The position numbers and the translations under genes were made by a program. The notes beneath the pieces are model-generated. The model did no database searches. It was not told where the DNA came from and saw only the letters and a list, made by a program, of their open reading frames with translations. This document shows, one piece after another, positions 18,528-28,582 of a DNA stretch of 64,000 nucleotides (its first letter is position 1; the number at the start of each line of letters is the position of its first letter). Origin of the DNA: Bog-473 sp963707835 (GTDB lineage Bacteria; Actinomycetota; Acidimicrobiia; Acidimicrobiales; RAAP-2); contig CAVPRI010000002.1 of the NCBI GenBank assembly GCA_963707835.1, forward strand, positions 310,001 to 374,000. The letters are read 5' to 3'.

Positions 18528-19934
18528 GTGACCGCGGGTTCACCTGCCGCGCCCGTACCAGGCCGTTCCTTGCGGACACCCAAGGGCATGCACGACGTCC
18601 TGTGGCCCGAGTCGCGGCGCTGGGAGGACACGGTTGGGCGCTTCGCCCGGCTGGTCGAGTCGGCCGGCTACGGCTTGGCCCTCACGCCCGTCCTCGAGCA
18701 CGCCGGCGTCTTCTTGCGCGGTATCGGTGAGGGTAGCGAGGTGGTCGGCAAGGAGATGTACGTGTTCGAGGATCGCGACGGCCAGATGATGGCGCTGCGG
18801 CCCGAGGGCACGGCCCCCATCGCACGCGCCTTCGTCCAGCACCACCCCGTGCCGCCGTGGAAGTCGTGGTACGTGGCACCCTCGTTCCGCCACGAGAACC
18901 CGCAGCACGGCCGCTACCGCCAGCACTACCAGCTGGGCGTCGAAGCGCTGGGGCCGGCCGATGCCGACCTCGACGTCGAAGTGGTCTCGTTGGCCCACGA
19001 CTTCTTCACCGGGTTCGGTCTGCGCTCGGTGACCCTGAAGCTGCACTCCATGGGCGATGCCACCTGCAAGCCGGGCTACGTGGAGGCGCTCGGTGAGTTC
19101 CTCTCCGAGCGCCTCGACCAGCTCTGCGCGGCCCACCGCGAGCGGCACCGGGACAATCCGTCGCGCGTGCTCGACTGCAAGACCGAGCAGTGCCGTGCCG
19201 CCACGACGGACGCACCGCACTTCCTCGATCACCTCTGCGACGCCTGTGCCGCCCATTTCGCCCGGGTGCGCGCCGGCCTCGACCGTCTGGGGGTCGGGTA
19301 CACCATCGACCACCGGCTCGTCCGTGGCTTCGACTACTACACCCGGACCACCTTCGAGTTCGCGGCGGACGCGCTCGACGCGGCCCAGAACGGTGTCGGA
19401 GGTGGCGGGCGCTACGACGGGCTGGTCGAGCTGCTCGGGGGTGACCCCACCCCAGGCATCGGCTTCGGCATCGGAATCGAGCGGCTGCTGCTGGCGTGCG
19501 ATGCGGAGGGCGTGCACTCCACCGAGGAGGCCATGGCGGCCCGCCCGCTGCACGTGTACGTGATCGACACGGCCGGCGGGGAGACCGCGGTGTCGATCAC
19601 CGCCGAGCTGCGCCGGGCCGGCCTGCGGGCCGACCGGGGCTTCGACGGCCGTTCCATGAAGTCCCAGATCAAGTCGGCCGACCGTTCGGGTGCCCTGGTG
19701 GCCCTGGTGGTCGGGCCGCAGGAGCTCGCCGAGGGGACGGTCGGGCTGCGGCCGCTGCGCAGTGCCGAGGAGCAGCGCACGGTGCCGCGCGACGACGTGG
19801 TCGACGAGCTGCTGAGCTTCGTGGCCAACGCCGCGTTCGCCGAGGGACCCGGCCGCGACGTCGATCGCCACCTGCACCCCCATCCCCACCGCCCCGAGCC
19901 CGCCGGGCCCGACGAGAGCACGAAAGAGCCATGA
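18528..19934 (+). CDS. hisS: Histidyl-tRNA synthetase
   Basis: Class II synthetase charging tRNA-His. Motif 1 region, motif 2 (VAPSFRHENPQHGRYRQHYQ), the histidine-A signature (LVRGFDYYTRTTFEF) and motif 3 (GIGFGIGIERLLLA) are all present; the anticodon-binding domain follows (VYVIDTAGGETAVSI). The C-terminus ends in an unusual His/Pro-rich tail. Length 468 aa. Its stop overlaps the aspS ATG. Confidence 0.96.
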   Translation: MTAGSPAAPVPGRSLRTPKGMHDVLWPESRRWEDTVGRFARLVESAGYGLALTPVLEHAGVFLRGIGEGSEVVGKEMYVFEDRDGQMMALRPEGTAPIARAFVQHHPVPPWKSWYVAPSFRHENPQHGRYRQHYQLGVEALGPADADLDVEVVSLAHDFFTGFGLRSVTLKLHSMGDATCKPGYVEALGEFLSERLDQLCAAHRERHRDNPSRVLDCKTEQCRAATTDAPHFLDHLCDACAAHFARVRAGLDRLGVGYTIDHRLVRGFDYYTRTTFEFAADALDAAQNGVGGGGRYDGLVELLGGDPTPGIGFGIGIERLLLACDAEGVHSTEEAMAARPLHVYVIDTAGGETAVSITAELRRAGLRADRGFDGRSMKSQIKSADRSGALVALVVGPQELAEGTVGLRPLRSAEEQRTVPRDDVVDELLSFVANAAFAEGPGRDVDRHLHPHPHRPEPAGPDESTKEP

Positions 19935-21718
19935 CCGCCCAGGACCTCGCATCCGAACCGAATCGCCCGACCTCGTTGCGCACCCACCTCTGCGGCGTGT
20001 TGCGCCCGTCCGACGTGGGCCGCACGGTGCGCCTGTGCGGGTGGGTGGCTCACCGGCGGGAGCACGGCGAGCACCTGGCCTTCGTCGACCTGCGCGACCA
20101 TTCCGGGGTCGTCCAGTGCGTGATCGACCACGCCACCGACGTGCGCCACGAATGGGTGGTGGCGATCACCGGCACCGTACGCCGGCGCCCTGACGGCACG
20201 GTGAACGCCGGCATCGGGACGGGTGAGATCGAGATCGGCGACTGCTCGGTGGAGGTGCTGAACGAGTCCGAGCCGCCGCCCTTCTCGGTGGACGACCGGG
20301 CCGAAGCCGACGAGCCGGTCAGGCTCCGTCATCGCTACGTCGACCTGCGCCGGCCGCGCCTCCAGCGCAACCTGCGCCTGCGGGCCCGGGTCAACGCGGC
20401 CATCCGGGCGGCCATGGACCGCCAGGGGTTCGTCGAGATCGAGACGCCCCTGCTCTGGGCGCCCACACCAGAGGGGTCGCGGGAGTTCTCGGTGCCGGCT
20501 CGGCTGCACCACGGGAACTTCTACGCGCTGCCCCAGAGCCCACAGCTGGCCAAGCAGCTCCTCATGGTGGGTGGCTTCGACCGCTACTACCAGATCGCCC
20601 GCTGCCTACGCGACGAGGACCTGCGCGCCGACCGCCAGTTCGAGTTCACCCAGCTCGACATGGAGTGCTCCTTCGCCACCCAGGACGATGTCATGGGGTT
20701 CGTCTCCGAGTCGGTCCTCGACGCGGCCGAGGCGGCGACGGGGGAGCGCCCCCCGCCGATCGAACGCATCACGTGGTCAGAGGCGCTCGATCGTTTCGGG
20801 ACGGACAAACCCGACCTGCGCTTCGGCATGGAGCTGATCGACCTGACCGAGGTGTTCGCCGGCACCTCGGTCAAGGCGTTCTCGTCGCCGGTGGTCAAAG
20901 CCATGCTCGTCCCCGACGGGGCGGCCTTCGCCCGCTCGCGCCTCGACGAGCTGACCGAGCAGGCGAAGAAGGCTGGCGCCGCCGGTCTGGCCTGGTTCCG
21001 GGTGGTCGAGAGCGGTGAGGGTCAGGGCCCGGGCCTCGACGGGCCGCTCGTCCGCCACCTGGCCCCCGTGGAGGCCGCCGGGGTCGTGACGGCCACCGGG
21101 GCCGTGCCCGGCGACCTGGTGCTGGCGGTGGCCGACGTGCACCGTACGGCATGCCTCGTCCTGGGGACGTTGCGGTCCTCGATCGGCTCGCCCCCGGTCG
21201 GGGACGGCCCCCACCGGTACGTGTGGGTGGTCGATTTCCCCATGTTCGAGTCGATCGGCGCCGACGGCAGTCCGCAGCCGGCGCACCACCCGTTCACCAT
21301 GCCCTACCCCGAGGACCTGCCCCTGCTCGAGTCTGACCCCCTCGCCGTGCGCTCACAGGCGTATGACCTGGTGCTCAACGGGTGGGAGCTCGGATCGGGG
21401 AGCGTGCGTATCCACCGCGGGGACATCCAGGCCCGGGTCTTCGCCGCCCTGGGCATCGAGCCATCCGAGGCCCAGGAACGATTCGGGTTCTTGCTCGGCG
21501 CGTTCCGATACGGCGCGCCGCCCCACGCCGGGTTCGCCTTCGGCGTCGACCGCCTCACGGCCATCTTGGCCGGTGAGGAGAACATCAGGGAGGTCATCGC
21601 CTACCCGAAGACGCAGTCGGGTGCGGACCTGCTCACCGGGGCACCGTCCCCGCTGCCCGCCGCCAGCCTGGCCGAGCTCGGCATACGCGTCGTGGTACCG
21701 CCACCCCCGGCTGGGTGA
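19931..21718 (+). CDS. aspS: Aspartyl-tRNA synthetase (bacterial type, probably non-discriminating)
   Basis: Class IIb synthetase of 595 aa. The N-terminal OB domain (GWVAHRREHGEHLAFVDLRD), the catalytic motifs (FVEIETPLLWAPTPEGSREF, RCLRDEDLRADRQFEFTQLD, GFAFGVDRLTAILAG) and the inserted GAD domain are present. In the anticodon loop the sequence is REHG; His at this place is typical of AspRS that also charges tRNA-Asn, whereas Leu marks the discriminating type. The alignment needs a one-residue gap, so this is tentative. ATG 19931 overlaps the hisS stop. Confidence 0.95.
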   Translation: MTAQDLASEPNRPTSLRTHLCGVLRPSDVGRTVRLCGWVAHRREHGEHLAFVDLRDHSGVVQCVIDHATDVRHEWVVAITGTVRRRPDGTVNAGIGTGEIEIGDCSVEVLNESEPPPFSVDDRAEADEPVRLRHRYVDLRRPRLQRNLRLRARVNAAIRAAMDRQGFVEIETPLLWAPTPEGSREFSVPARLHHGNFYALPQSPQLAKQLLMVGGFDRYYQIARCLRDEDLRADRQFEFTQLDMECSFATQDDVMGFVSESVLDAAEAATGERPPPIERITWSEALDRFGTDKPDLRFGMELIDLTEVFAGTSVKAFSSPVVKAMLVPDGAAFARSRLDELTEQAKKAGAAGLAWFRVVESGEGQGPGLDGPLVRHLAPVEAAGVVTATGAVPGDLVLAVADVHRTACLVLGTLRSSIGSPPVGDGPHRYVWVVDFPMFESIGADGSPQPAHHPFTMPYPEDLPLLESDPLAVRSQAYDLVLNGWELGSGSVRIHRGDIQARVFAALGIEPSEAQERFGFLLGAFRYGAPPHAGFAFGVDRLTAILAGEENIREVIAYPKTQSGADLLTGAPSPLPAASLAELGIRVVVPPPPAG

Positions 21719-23028
21719 GCCTCTTCGACGACGCCGCCGAGCGCCGGATGCGCCGCCAGGCGCCGCTGGCCACCCGACTCCGCCCACGCACCCTCGACGA
21801 GGTGGTCGGCCAGGATCACCTGGTCGGCCCAGGCGCACCGCTGCGGGTCCTGGCGGAGTCGGACCGGGTGGGCTCGTGCATCCTGTGGGGCCCGGCCGGG
21901 ACCGGCAAGACCACGTTGGCCCACCTCCTGGCGTCGACCACTTCCAAGCACCTTGCGACGCTCAGCGCCACTGCGGCGGGGGTGAAGGATGTCCGCGAGG
22001 TGCTGGGCGAGGCCGAGCGTCGCCTGGGCGAGCAGGGCCGGGGGACGATGCTCTTCGTCGACGAGGTGCACCGCTTCTCGAAGTCCCAGCAGGACGTGCT
22101 CCTCCCCGGGGTCGAAGAGGGGCTGGTCGTGCTGGTCGGAGCCACCACCGAAAACCCCTTCTTCGAGGTGAACGCGCCGCTGCTGAGCCGGGCCACGCTT
22201 TGGCGGCTGCATCCACTGGCGGCGGGGGACCTCGAGACCCTGGTCGGGCGGGGGTTGGCCGCCGAAGGGGCGAGCGCCGATCCCGAGGCCGTGGCCGCCG
22301 TCGTGGCCGCCTGCGAGGGCGATGCCCGCGCCGCGCTCACGACGGTCGAGGTGGCCGTCGCCCTGGCCCGGGCTCGAGGGGCGGCGTCCGCCGGGCCGGT
22401 CGTGCTGACCGTGGACGACATGGCCCGAGCCCGAGACGGACGGCTCTTCCACCAGGGGGTCGACGAGCACTACGACCAGGTCAGCGCACTGATCAAGAGT
22501 GTGCGGGGCTCCGACACCGACGCCGGCCTCTACTGGATGGCCCGCATGCTCGAGGCGGGTGAGGACGCCCGATTCATAGCGCGGCGTTTGGTGATCCTGG
22601 CCAGTGAGGACGTGGGTCTGGCCGACCCTCAGGCGCTGCTGGTGGCCGAGGCGGCGGCCCGTGCGGTGGACTACGTGGGCCTGCCCGAGGCGGCTCTGAA
22701 CCTGGCCGAGGCAGTCGTGTACCTGGCGCGTGCCCCCAAGTCCAACGCCGTCACCGTGGCGCTGGCCCGGGCCCAGGACGACGTTCGCTCGGGTCGGCCC
22801 CAGGAGGTGCCCGTCCATCTGCGCGATGCCCACTACCGGGGAGCGGCCGCTCTCGGTCACGGCGCCGGGTACCAGTACCCCCACGACGACCCCTCGGGCG
22901 TGGTGCGACAGCAGTATCGTCCAGAGGCACTCGAAGGTCGGGTGTACTACGAGCCGACGCCCCGCCAGCCGCAGGAGGACCCAGCGGGCCCCGGTGAGGC
23001 GTGCCCCGACGGGGAGGTCGATTCGTGA
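21715..23028 (+). CDS. rarA: Replication-associated recombination AAA+ ATPase RarA (MgsA)
   Basis: Clamp-loader-like ATPase acting at stalled replication forks. Walker A WGPAGTGKTTLA, Walker B LFVDEVHRF, sensor GATTENPFFEVNAPLLSR, and the tetramerisation domain (DQVSALIKSVRGSDTDAGLY, EDVGLADPQAL, VPVHLRDAHYRG) are all seen. GTG 21715 overlaps the aspS stop (GTGA). 437 aa, normal length. Confidence 0.95.
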   Translation: MSLFDDAAERRMRRQAPLATRLRPRTLDEVVGQDHLVGPGAPLRVLAESDRVGSCILWGPAGTGKTTLAHLLASTTSKHLATLSATAAGVKDVREVLGEAERRLGEQGRGTMLFVDEVHRFSKSQQDVLLPGVEEGLVVLVGATTENPFFEVNAPLLSRATLWRLHPLAAGDLETLVGRGLAAEGASADPEAVAAVVAACEGDARAALTTVEVAVALARARGAASAGPVVLTVDDMARARDGRLFHQGVDEHYDQVSALIKSVRGSDTDAGLYWMARMLEAGEDARFIARRLVILASEDVGLADPQALLVAEAAARAVDYVGLPEAALNLAEAVVYLARAPKSNAVTVALARAQDDVRSGRPQEVPVHLRDAHYRGAAALGHGAGYQYPHDDPSGVVRQQYRPEALEGRVYYEPTPRQPQEDPAGPGEACPDGEVDS

Positions 23029-25910
23029 AGTTGGCGCGGGCGGCGGGCGCCCTCCTCGTGGCAACGGTCCTGGCGGCGACCGTGGTGGTCACGGTTCCTG
23101 CGGCCGACGGCGCCGTCCCCCGAGGTCGCGTCGTGGTGCCCCGGTCCGAACCGCCGCGCCTGCCCTCGGGCACGGTGACCCTCGGTGCACCAGCGGCCGA
23201 CCAGGAGCTCGGGCTCGATGTGGTGCTGGCGGGGCAGGACGGAGCGGGACTGGCCGCCGCCACGGCCCAGGTCGCCACGCCGGGCTCGCCCGGTTACCAC
23301 CACTACCTCAGCGCAACCCAGTTCGCGGCCGACTTCGGGCCCAGCGCGGTCGAGGTGGCCCAGGTCGCCTCGGTCCTGCGCGGCGAGGGACTCGTCGTGG
23401 GCACCCCGCAGGCCGGGAGCGTGCTGCTTCCGGTCCATGGGAGCGCGGCCGACGTGGCCGCTGCCTTCGGCACGTCGCTGTCCGAGGTGCAGCCACCTGG
23501 CCAGCACCGGGCCGTCGTCAACACCTCGGTCGCCGAGATGCCGGCGTCGCTGTCGGGGAGCGTGGTGGGCGTGGTCGGCCTTGACGGGGTGTTCTCGGAG
23601 CACGCCAAGCTGCTCCAGGGACACAGCTCACCGACCGCGGCTGCCGGCGGCTCCCCGGTCGCCGGGGCGGAGGCGAGTGGGGCCGTGCCGCACGCCGGCG
23701 TGCCGCAGGCCTGCCCGGCCGCCCAAGCCGAGGCGACCGGGGGGGCCTACACCTCGGCCCAGCTCGCCTCGCTCTTCGGTCTCGACCAGCTGTTCGCCCA
23801 GGGGCGGACCGGTGCCGGCCAGACCATCGCCGTCGTGGAGTTTGAGCGGTACCTCTCCGCTGACTTCACCACCTTCGAGTCCTGCTTCGGGTTGAGCAAT
23901 CCGATCCGCAACGTGTTGGTGGACGGGGGTGCCGGCGGGAGTCCTGACGGGGTGGGCGAGGCGGCGCTCGACACCGAGATCGCTGCCGTCAATGCCCCCT
24001 CGTCCTCCCTCATCGTCTACGAGGCTCCCAACGGCACCTCCGACCAGACCGCCATGGACCTCTTCGACCGGATCGCCAGCGATGACGCGGCCAAGGTGGT
24101 CACCACGAGCTGGGGAGATTGCGAGGCGGCCATCCCCCAGTCCGACCGCGCCGTCGAGAACCAGATCTTCGAGCGGATGGCCGTGCAGGGGCAGACCATG
24201 CTCGCCGCCTCGGGGGACCTGGGCTCCGAGGACTGCCTGGGCACACCGTCGGACGTGCCGCCGGGCGTCCGGGCCGGATTGGCGATCGACGACCCCGGTT
24301 CCCAGCCCGACGTGGTGAGCGTGGGCGGGACCTCGCTCACCGCCCCCGCGTCCACCTCGCAGGTCGTGTGGAACTGCCGGACCTGTGGCCTGACCTCGGG
24401 CGCGGGCGGGGGCGGTTACTCCCTCGAGTGGCCCCGCAATCCAGGTCAACCGGCGCCCGCCGGCTTCCCGGGCGCGGGAACCGATCCGTGCACCCTGCCC
24501 GCGGGGTGCCGGGCCGTGCCTGACTTCTCGTATCCCTCGGACCCCTCGGCCGGTGCCGTGGTGGCGTATTCGAGTGCCCAGGGCGGGTGGACCGCCTTCG
24601 GTGGGACCAGCGTGGCCGCGCCGGCCAACGCCGGATTCCTGGCCGACGTCGATCAGGGGTGCGCCGCCACCCTGGGCAACGCCGGGCCGGCGCTCTACGC
24701 GGCCGCCTCGGCGGGCGGCAGTGCATTCACCGACATCGGCCAGGGGAACAACGACTTCACCGGGGACAACGGTGGGTTGTTCGTGGCCGTCGCCGGGTCC
24801 GGGCTGGCCGGAGACGATGCGGCCAGCGGCCTCGGCACGCCGGTCGACCAGAACCTCTCGGTCGCCCTCCAGGGCGGGGACGGGTGCCCTTCGGTCTCGG
24901 GGGTGAGTCCGCAGACCGGCCCGGTGGGCGGTGGCGGGACCGTCACCATCTTCGGGGGTGGACTGGGCGACGCCACCTCGGTGACCTTCGGTCCGGCCGG
25001 CCCGGCGCAGATCGTCGCCCGTTCGACCGGCGCGGTGACGGTGGTCCCCCCGGCGGCATCGCGCGCCATGTGCGTCGACGTGACGGTGTCCAACCCTCGC
25101 GGCATCTCCGCGGCCACGGCGGCCGATCACTACGGCTACGGTGGACAGCTCGACTGCGGGGACGGGTACCGTTTCGTGGCGTCGGACGGCGGGGTGTTCG
25201 ACTTCGGGAGTGCCGGGTTCTACGGGTCGACGGGCGGCCTGACGCTGAACCGGCCGATCGTCGGGATGGCGTCGACGCCGAGCGCGAAGGGCTACTGGCT
25301 GGTGGCCTCCGACGGCGGCATCTTCGCCTTCGGCGATGCCCAGTTCTACGGCTCGACCGGCTCGCTGCACCTCAACCAGCCCATCGTGGGCATGGCGGCC
25401 ACCCCCTCGGGGGCCGGCTACTGGCTGGTGGCCTCCGACGGCGGCATCTTCGCCTTCGGCGACGCCCAGTTCGACGGCTCGACCGGCTCGCTGCACCTCA
25501 ACCAGCCCATCGTGGGCATGGCGGCCACCCCCTCGGGGGCCGGCTACTGGCTGGTGGCCTCCGACGGGGGCATCTTCACCTTCGGCGACGCCCAGTTCGA
25601 CGGCTCGACCGGCTCGCTGCACCTCAACCAGCCCATCGTGGGCATGGCGGCCACCCCCTCGGGGGGCGGCTACTGGCTGGTGGCCTCTGACGGGGGCATC
25701 TTCACCTTCGGCAACGCCCAGTTCGACGGCTCCACGGGCTCCCTGCGCCTCAACAAGCCGGTGGTGGGCATGGCGGCCACCCCCTCGGGGGGCGGGTACT
25801 GGCTGGTGGCCGCGGACGGGGGCATCTTCGCCTTCGGGGACGCCGGGTTCTTCGGCTCCACGGGTGGTCTCGCACTGAACCGCCCCATCGTGGGCATGGC
25901 GCCGAGCTGA
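23025..25910 (+). CDS. Secreted S53 (sedolisin/kumamolisin) peptidase with IPT domain and C-terminal repeats
   Basis: Predicted exported serine-carboxyl peptidase. GTG 23025 is chosen: GGGGAGG lies 7 bases upstream and it overlaps the rarA stop. A signal peptide (KLARAAGALLVATVLAA) is followed by a pro-kumamolisin domain. The catalytic domain shows GEAALDTEIAAVNAP (Glu/Asp), SWGDCE, FGGTSVAAPANAG with the catalytic Ser, and the calcium site FTDIGQGNNDF ... DDAASGLGTP. An IPT/TIG domain (SGVSPQTGPVGGGGTVTIFG) links to six 42-residue repeats. S53 enzymes usually work at acid pH. The repeats probably bind the surface or a ligand; function unknown. Confidence 0.9.
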   Translation: MKLARAAGALLVATVLAATVVVTVPAADGAVPRGRVVVPRSEPPRLPSGTVTLGAPAADQELGLDVVLAGQDGAGLAAATAQVATPGSPGYHHYLSATQFAADFGPSAVEVAQVASVLRGEGLVVGTPQAGSVLLPVHGSAADVAAAFGTSLSEVQPPGQHRAVVNTSVAEMPASLSGSVVGVVGLDGVFSEHAKLLQGHSSPTAAAGGSPVAGAEASGAVPHAGVPQACPAAQAEATGGAYTSAQLASLFGLDQLFAQGRTGAGQTIAVVEFERYLSADFTTFESCFGLSNPIRNVLVDGGAGGSPDGVGEAALDTEIAAVNAPSSSLIVYEAPNGTSDQTAMDLFDRIASDDAAKVVTTSWGDCEAAIPQSDRAVENQIFERMAVQGQTMLAASGDLGSEDCLGTPSDVPPGVRAGLAIDDPGSQPDVVSVGGTSLTAPASTSQVVWNCRTCGLTSGAGGGGYSLEWPRNPGQPAPAGFPGAGTDPCTLPAGCRAVPDFSYPSDPSAGAVVAYSSAQGGWTAFGGTSVAAPANAGFLADVDQGCAATLGNAGPALYAAASAGGSAFTDIGQGNNDFTGDNGGLFVAVAGSGLAGDDAASGLGTPVDQNLSVALQGGDGCPSVSGVSPQTGPVGGGGTVTIFGGGLGDATSVTFGPAGPAQIVARSTGAVTVVPPAASRAMCVDVTVSNPRGISAATAADHYGYGGQLDCGDGYRFVASDGGVFDFGSAGFYGSTGGLTLNRPIVGMASTPSAKGYWLVASDGGIFAFGDAQFYGSTGSLHLNQPIVGMAATPSGAGYWLVASDGGIFAFGDAQFDGSTGSLHLNQPIVGMAATPSGAGYWLVASDGGIFTFGDAQFDGSTGSLHLNQPIVGMAATPSGGGYWLVASDGGIFTFGNAQFDGSTGSLRLNKPVVGMAATPSGGGYWLVAADGGIFAFGDAGFFGSTGGLALNRPIVGMAPS
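25164..25907 (+). repeat. Six tandem 126-bp units coding GYWLVASDGGIF-type repeats
   Basis: Units start at 25164, 25290, 25416, 25542, 25668 and 25794; the last is shortened by the stop codon. Each codes about 42 residues (pattern GYWLVASDGGIFAFGDAQF, then GSTGSLHLNQPIVGMAATPS). Units 2 to 5 are nearly identical at the DNA level, while units 1 and 6 are more diverged, as expected after recent internal duplication or gene conversion. Confidence 0.95.
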
Positions 25911-25950
25911 TCGGCGCGCGCGCCGGCCCCGGCGGCGATTTTGGCCCCGG

Positions 25951-25956
25951 TAAGCT
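25951..25956 (+). promoter_or_regulatory. -10 hexamer TAAGCT of alaS (leaderless)
   Basis: TAAGCT ends exactly 6 bases before the alaS ATG at 25963, in the 52-base gap after the S53 peptidase gene. Confidence 0.6.
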
Positions 25957-25962
25957 GGCCAG

Positions 25963-28582
25963 ATGGACGCCAACGGACTGAGGGCGGCCTTCACGCGCTT
26001 CTTCGCCGACCGGGGGCACGACGGTCGTCCCGTCGGCCAGCCTGATACCCCACGACCCCTCGGTGCTCTTCACCATTGCCGGGATGGTGCCGTTCAAGCC
26101 CTACTTCGTGGGCGAGGAACCGGCGCCATGGCCGCGGGCGACCTCGATCCAGAAGTGCTTCCGGACGCCTGACATCGAGATCATCGGCACCGACACCTAC
26201 CACTGCACCTTCTTCGAGATGCTGGGCAACTTCAGCTTCGGTGACTACTTCAAGGAGGAGGCCATCCCGCTGGCCTGGGAGCTCCTCACCGGCGTGTTCG
26301 AGCTCGACGGCGACCGCCTCTGGGTGACCGTCCACGAAAGCGATGACGAGGCCGAGCAGCTGTGGATCGACCAGGTCGGGGTACGTCCTGAGCGGGTCCA
26401 GCGCATGGGCGACGAGGACAACTTCTGGGCCATGGGCGAGACCGGCCCCTGCGGTCCCGACTCGGAGATCTTCTTCGACAAGGGGGCGGCGTACGGCCAC
26501 GACGGTGGCCCGAAGCACGGTGGGGACCAGCGGTTCGTCGAGATCTGGAACCTGGTATTCATGCAGTTCAACCGAGACGCGCAGGGCAACGTGAGCGAGT
26601 TGCCTCGCAAGAACATCGACACCGGCGCAGGGCTCGAGCGGATCCTGCCGCTGCTCCAGGGTCACGATTCGGTGTTCGACACTGATCTCTTCGCCCCCGT
26701 GATCGAGGCCGCCGCCGGGGTCATCGGCACCCCGTACGGGCGTGACGACCGGACCGACGTGGCGCTCCGCGTCCTGGCCGACCACGGCCGGGCCTTTTCC
26801 ATGCTGGTGGCCGATGGGGTGCTCCCGGCGAACGAGGGGCGCGGCTACGTGCTCCGGCGTGTGGTGCGCCGAGCCGTGCTGGCGGCCCGGCGAGCCGGCG
26901 TCGACAAGCCCATCGCCCCGGCCCTGGTGCAGGCCGCCACGGAGGTCCTCGGTGAGGCCTACCCGACGCTGGCGGCTCAGCACGACCTGGTGGTCAACGT
27001 GGTGGCTCGGGAGGAGGCAGGGTTCGACCGGACCCTGCGGGCTGGGCTCAGCCGGCTCGAGGAGGCGTTTGCCGGTGGGGACTCGGTGCTGGCGGGTGAC
27101 ATCGCGTTCACTTTGCACGACACGCATGGTTTCCCGGTCGAGCTGACCGAGGAACTGGCGCGCGATGTCGGGGTCAGCGTCGACCGGGTCGGATTCGACG
27201 CCGCCATGGCCGAGCAGCGGGCCCGGGCTCGTTCGGCAGCCAAGGCGGCGCGGGCGGGGGACGAGGAGTCCTACCGGGCCGTGCTCGACGCCGAGGGGCC
27301 CACGCCGTTCGTGGGGCGGTCCGCTGAGAGCTACGAGGTGCCGGCGCGCGTGGTGGCGGTGCTCGAGGGTGCAGGCCGGGTCGCCCCGGGCACGGCCGAC
27401 ACCGATCCCGACGTGGGGGCGGATCGAGATGAGCCCGAGGTCGAGATATTCCTGGACCGCACCCCGTTCTACGCCGAGGGCGGCGGGCAGGTGGGTGACA
27501 CCGGGACCATCGTGACCGAATCGGGGATTGCCGACGTGCTCGACACGCAATATGCCCTGCCGGGTCTGGTGGTCCACCGGGCACGTCTGAGCGGCGAGAT
27601 CCGGGCCGGGCAGGACGCGTTGGCCACCATCGACGGTCCGCGCCGGGAGGGGATCCGGCGCAACCACACGGCCACGCACTTGTTGCACGCGGCTCTGCGT
27701 TCCGTGCTCGGGGACCACGTGCGCCAGCAAGGCTCGCTGGTCGGGCCCGAGTACCTGCGCTTCGACTTCTCCCATCACGGCGCCCCGACCATGGCCGAGC
27801 TCGACGAGGTCTTCGTCAAGGCGAACGATGCCGTGCTGGCCGACCTGGCGGTCGAGACGACCGAGACGTCGCGCCAGGAGGCCGAGCAGATGGGTGCCAT
27901 CGCGTTCTTCGGCGACAAGTACGGCGCAGCGGTGCGCGTCGTGCGGGCCGGGACGACCTCGCTCGAGTTCTGCGGCGGGACCCATGTCGACGCCCTCGGA
28001 GAGATCGGGCCCATCACCTTGTTGTCGGAGGGGTCGATCGGGTCGAACACCCGGCGGATCTTCGCGGTGACCGGGCGCGCCGCACTCGAACGCGCCCGTG
28101 AGCGCGAACGCCTGCTCCAGGCGGCCGCCTCCCTGCTGCGCAGCGAGCCCGACGAGCTGGTACCGGCCATCAACCGGCTGATGGAGCGCCAGCGCGAAGC
28201 CGAGAAGGAGCTGAGCCGGCTGCGCCAGCAGTCGAGCGATGCCGAGGCGGCGGCGCTGGCCGCCCAGGCGGGCGCAGGCGGCGGGATCGTCGTGGCCCGT
28301 CGGGACCACGTGGAACCCGATGCGCTGCGGAGCCTGGCCCAGGCGGTGCTGCGCCATGACGGCGTCCGCGCCGTGGTGCTGGCCGGCTCGCCCGACGGCT
28401 CCAAGGCATCGATCGCCGCGGCAACGGCGGGGACACCCGACGCGGTGCAGCTGGTGCGTGCCCTCGGGGCCATCGTCGGTGGCGGTGGGGGTGGCTCGGC
28501 TGAGCTGGCCCTGGCCGGCGGCAAGGACCCCTCCAAGATCGAGGCGGCGCTGGCCGAGGCCCAGCGGCTCCTGTCCGCGTGA
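25963..28582 (+). CDS. alaS: Alanyl-tRNA synthetase, frame break near 26011-26020
   Basis: Class II synthetase with editing. The start MDANGLRAAFTRFFADRG is followed by one extra base (extra G in the run at 26012-26016 or at 26020), after which the family sequence resumes (VVPSASLIPHDPSVLFTIAG, MVPFKPYFVG, TFFEMLGNFSFGDYF). The editing domain has NHTATHLLHAAL and FCGGTHVDA (zinc ligands); the C-Ala domain ends GGGGGGSAELALAGGKD. Repaired length is 872 aa. A shorter gene starting at 26063 would lack the first catalytic residues and is rejected. Confidence 0.94.

Noticed and set aside
25164..25907. A CRISPR-like repeat array
   Set aside because: The repeats are 126 bp, in frame, contiguous without spacers, and code a protein repeat.
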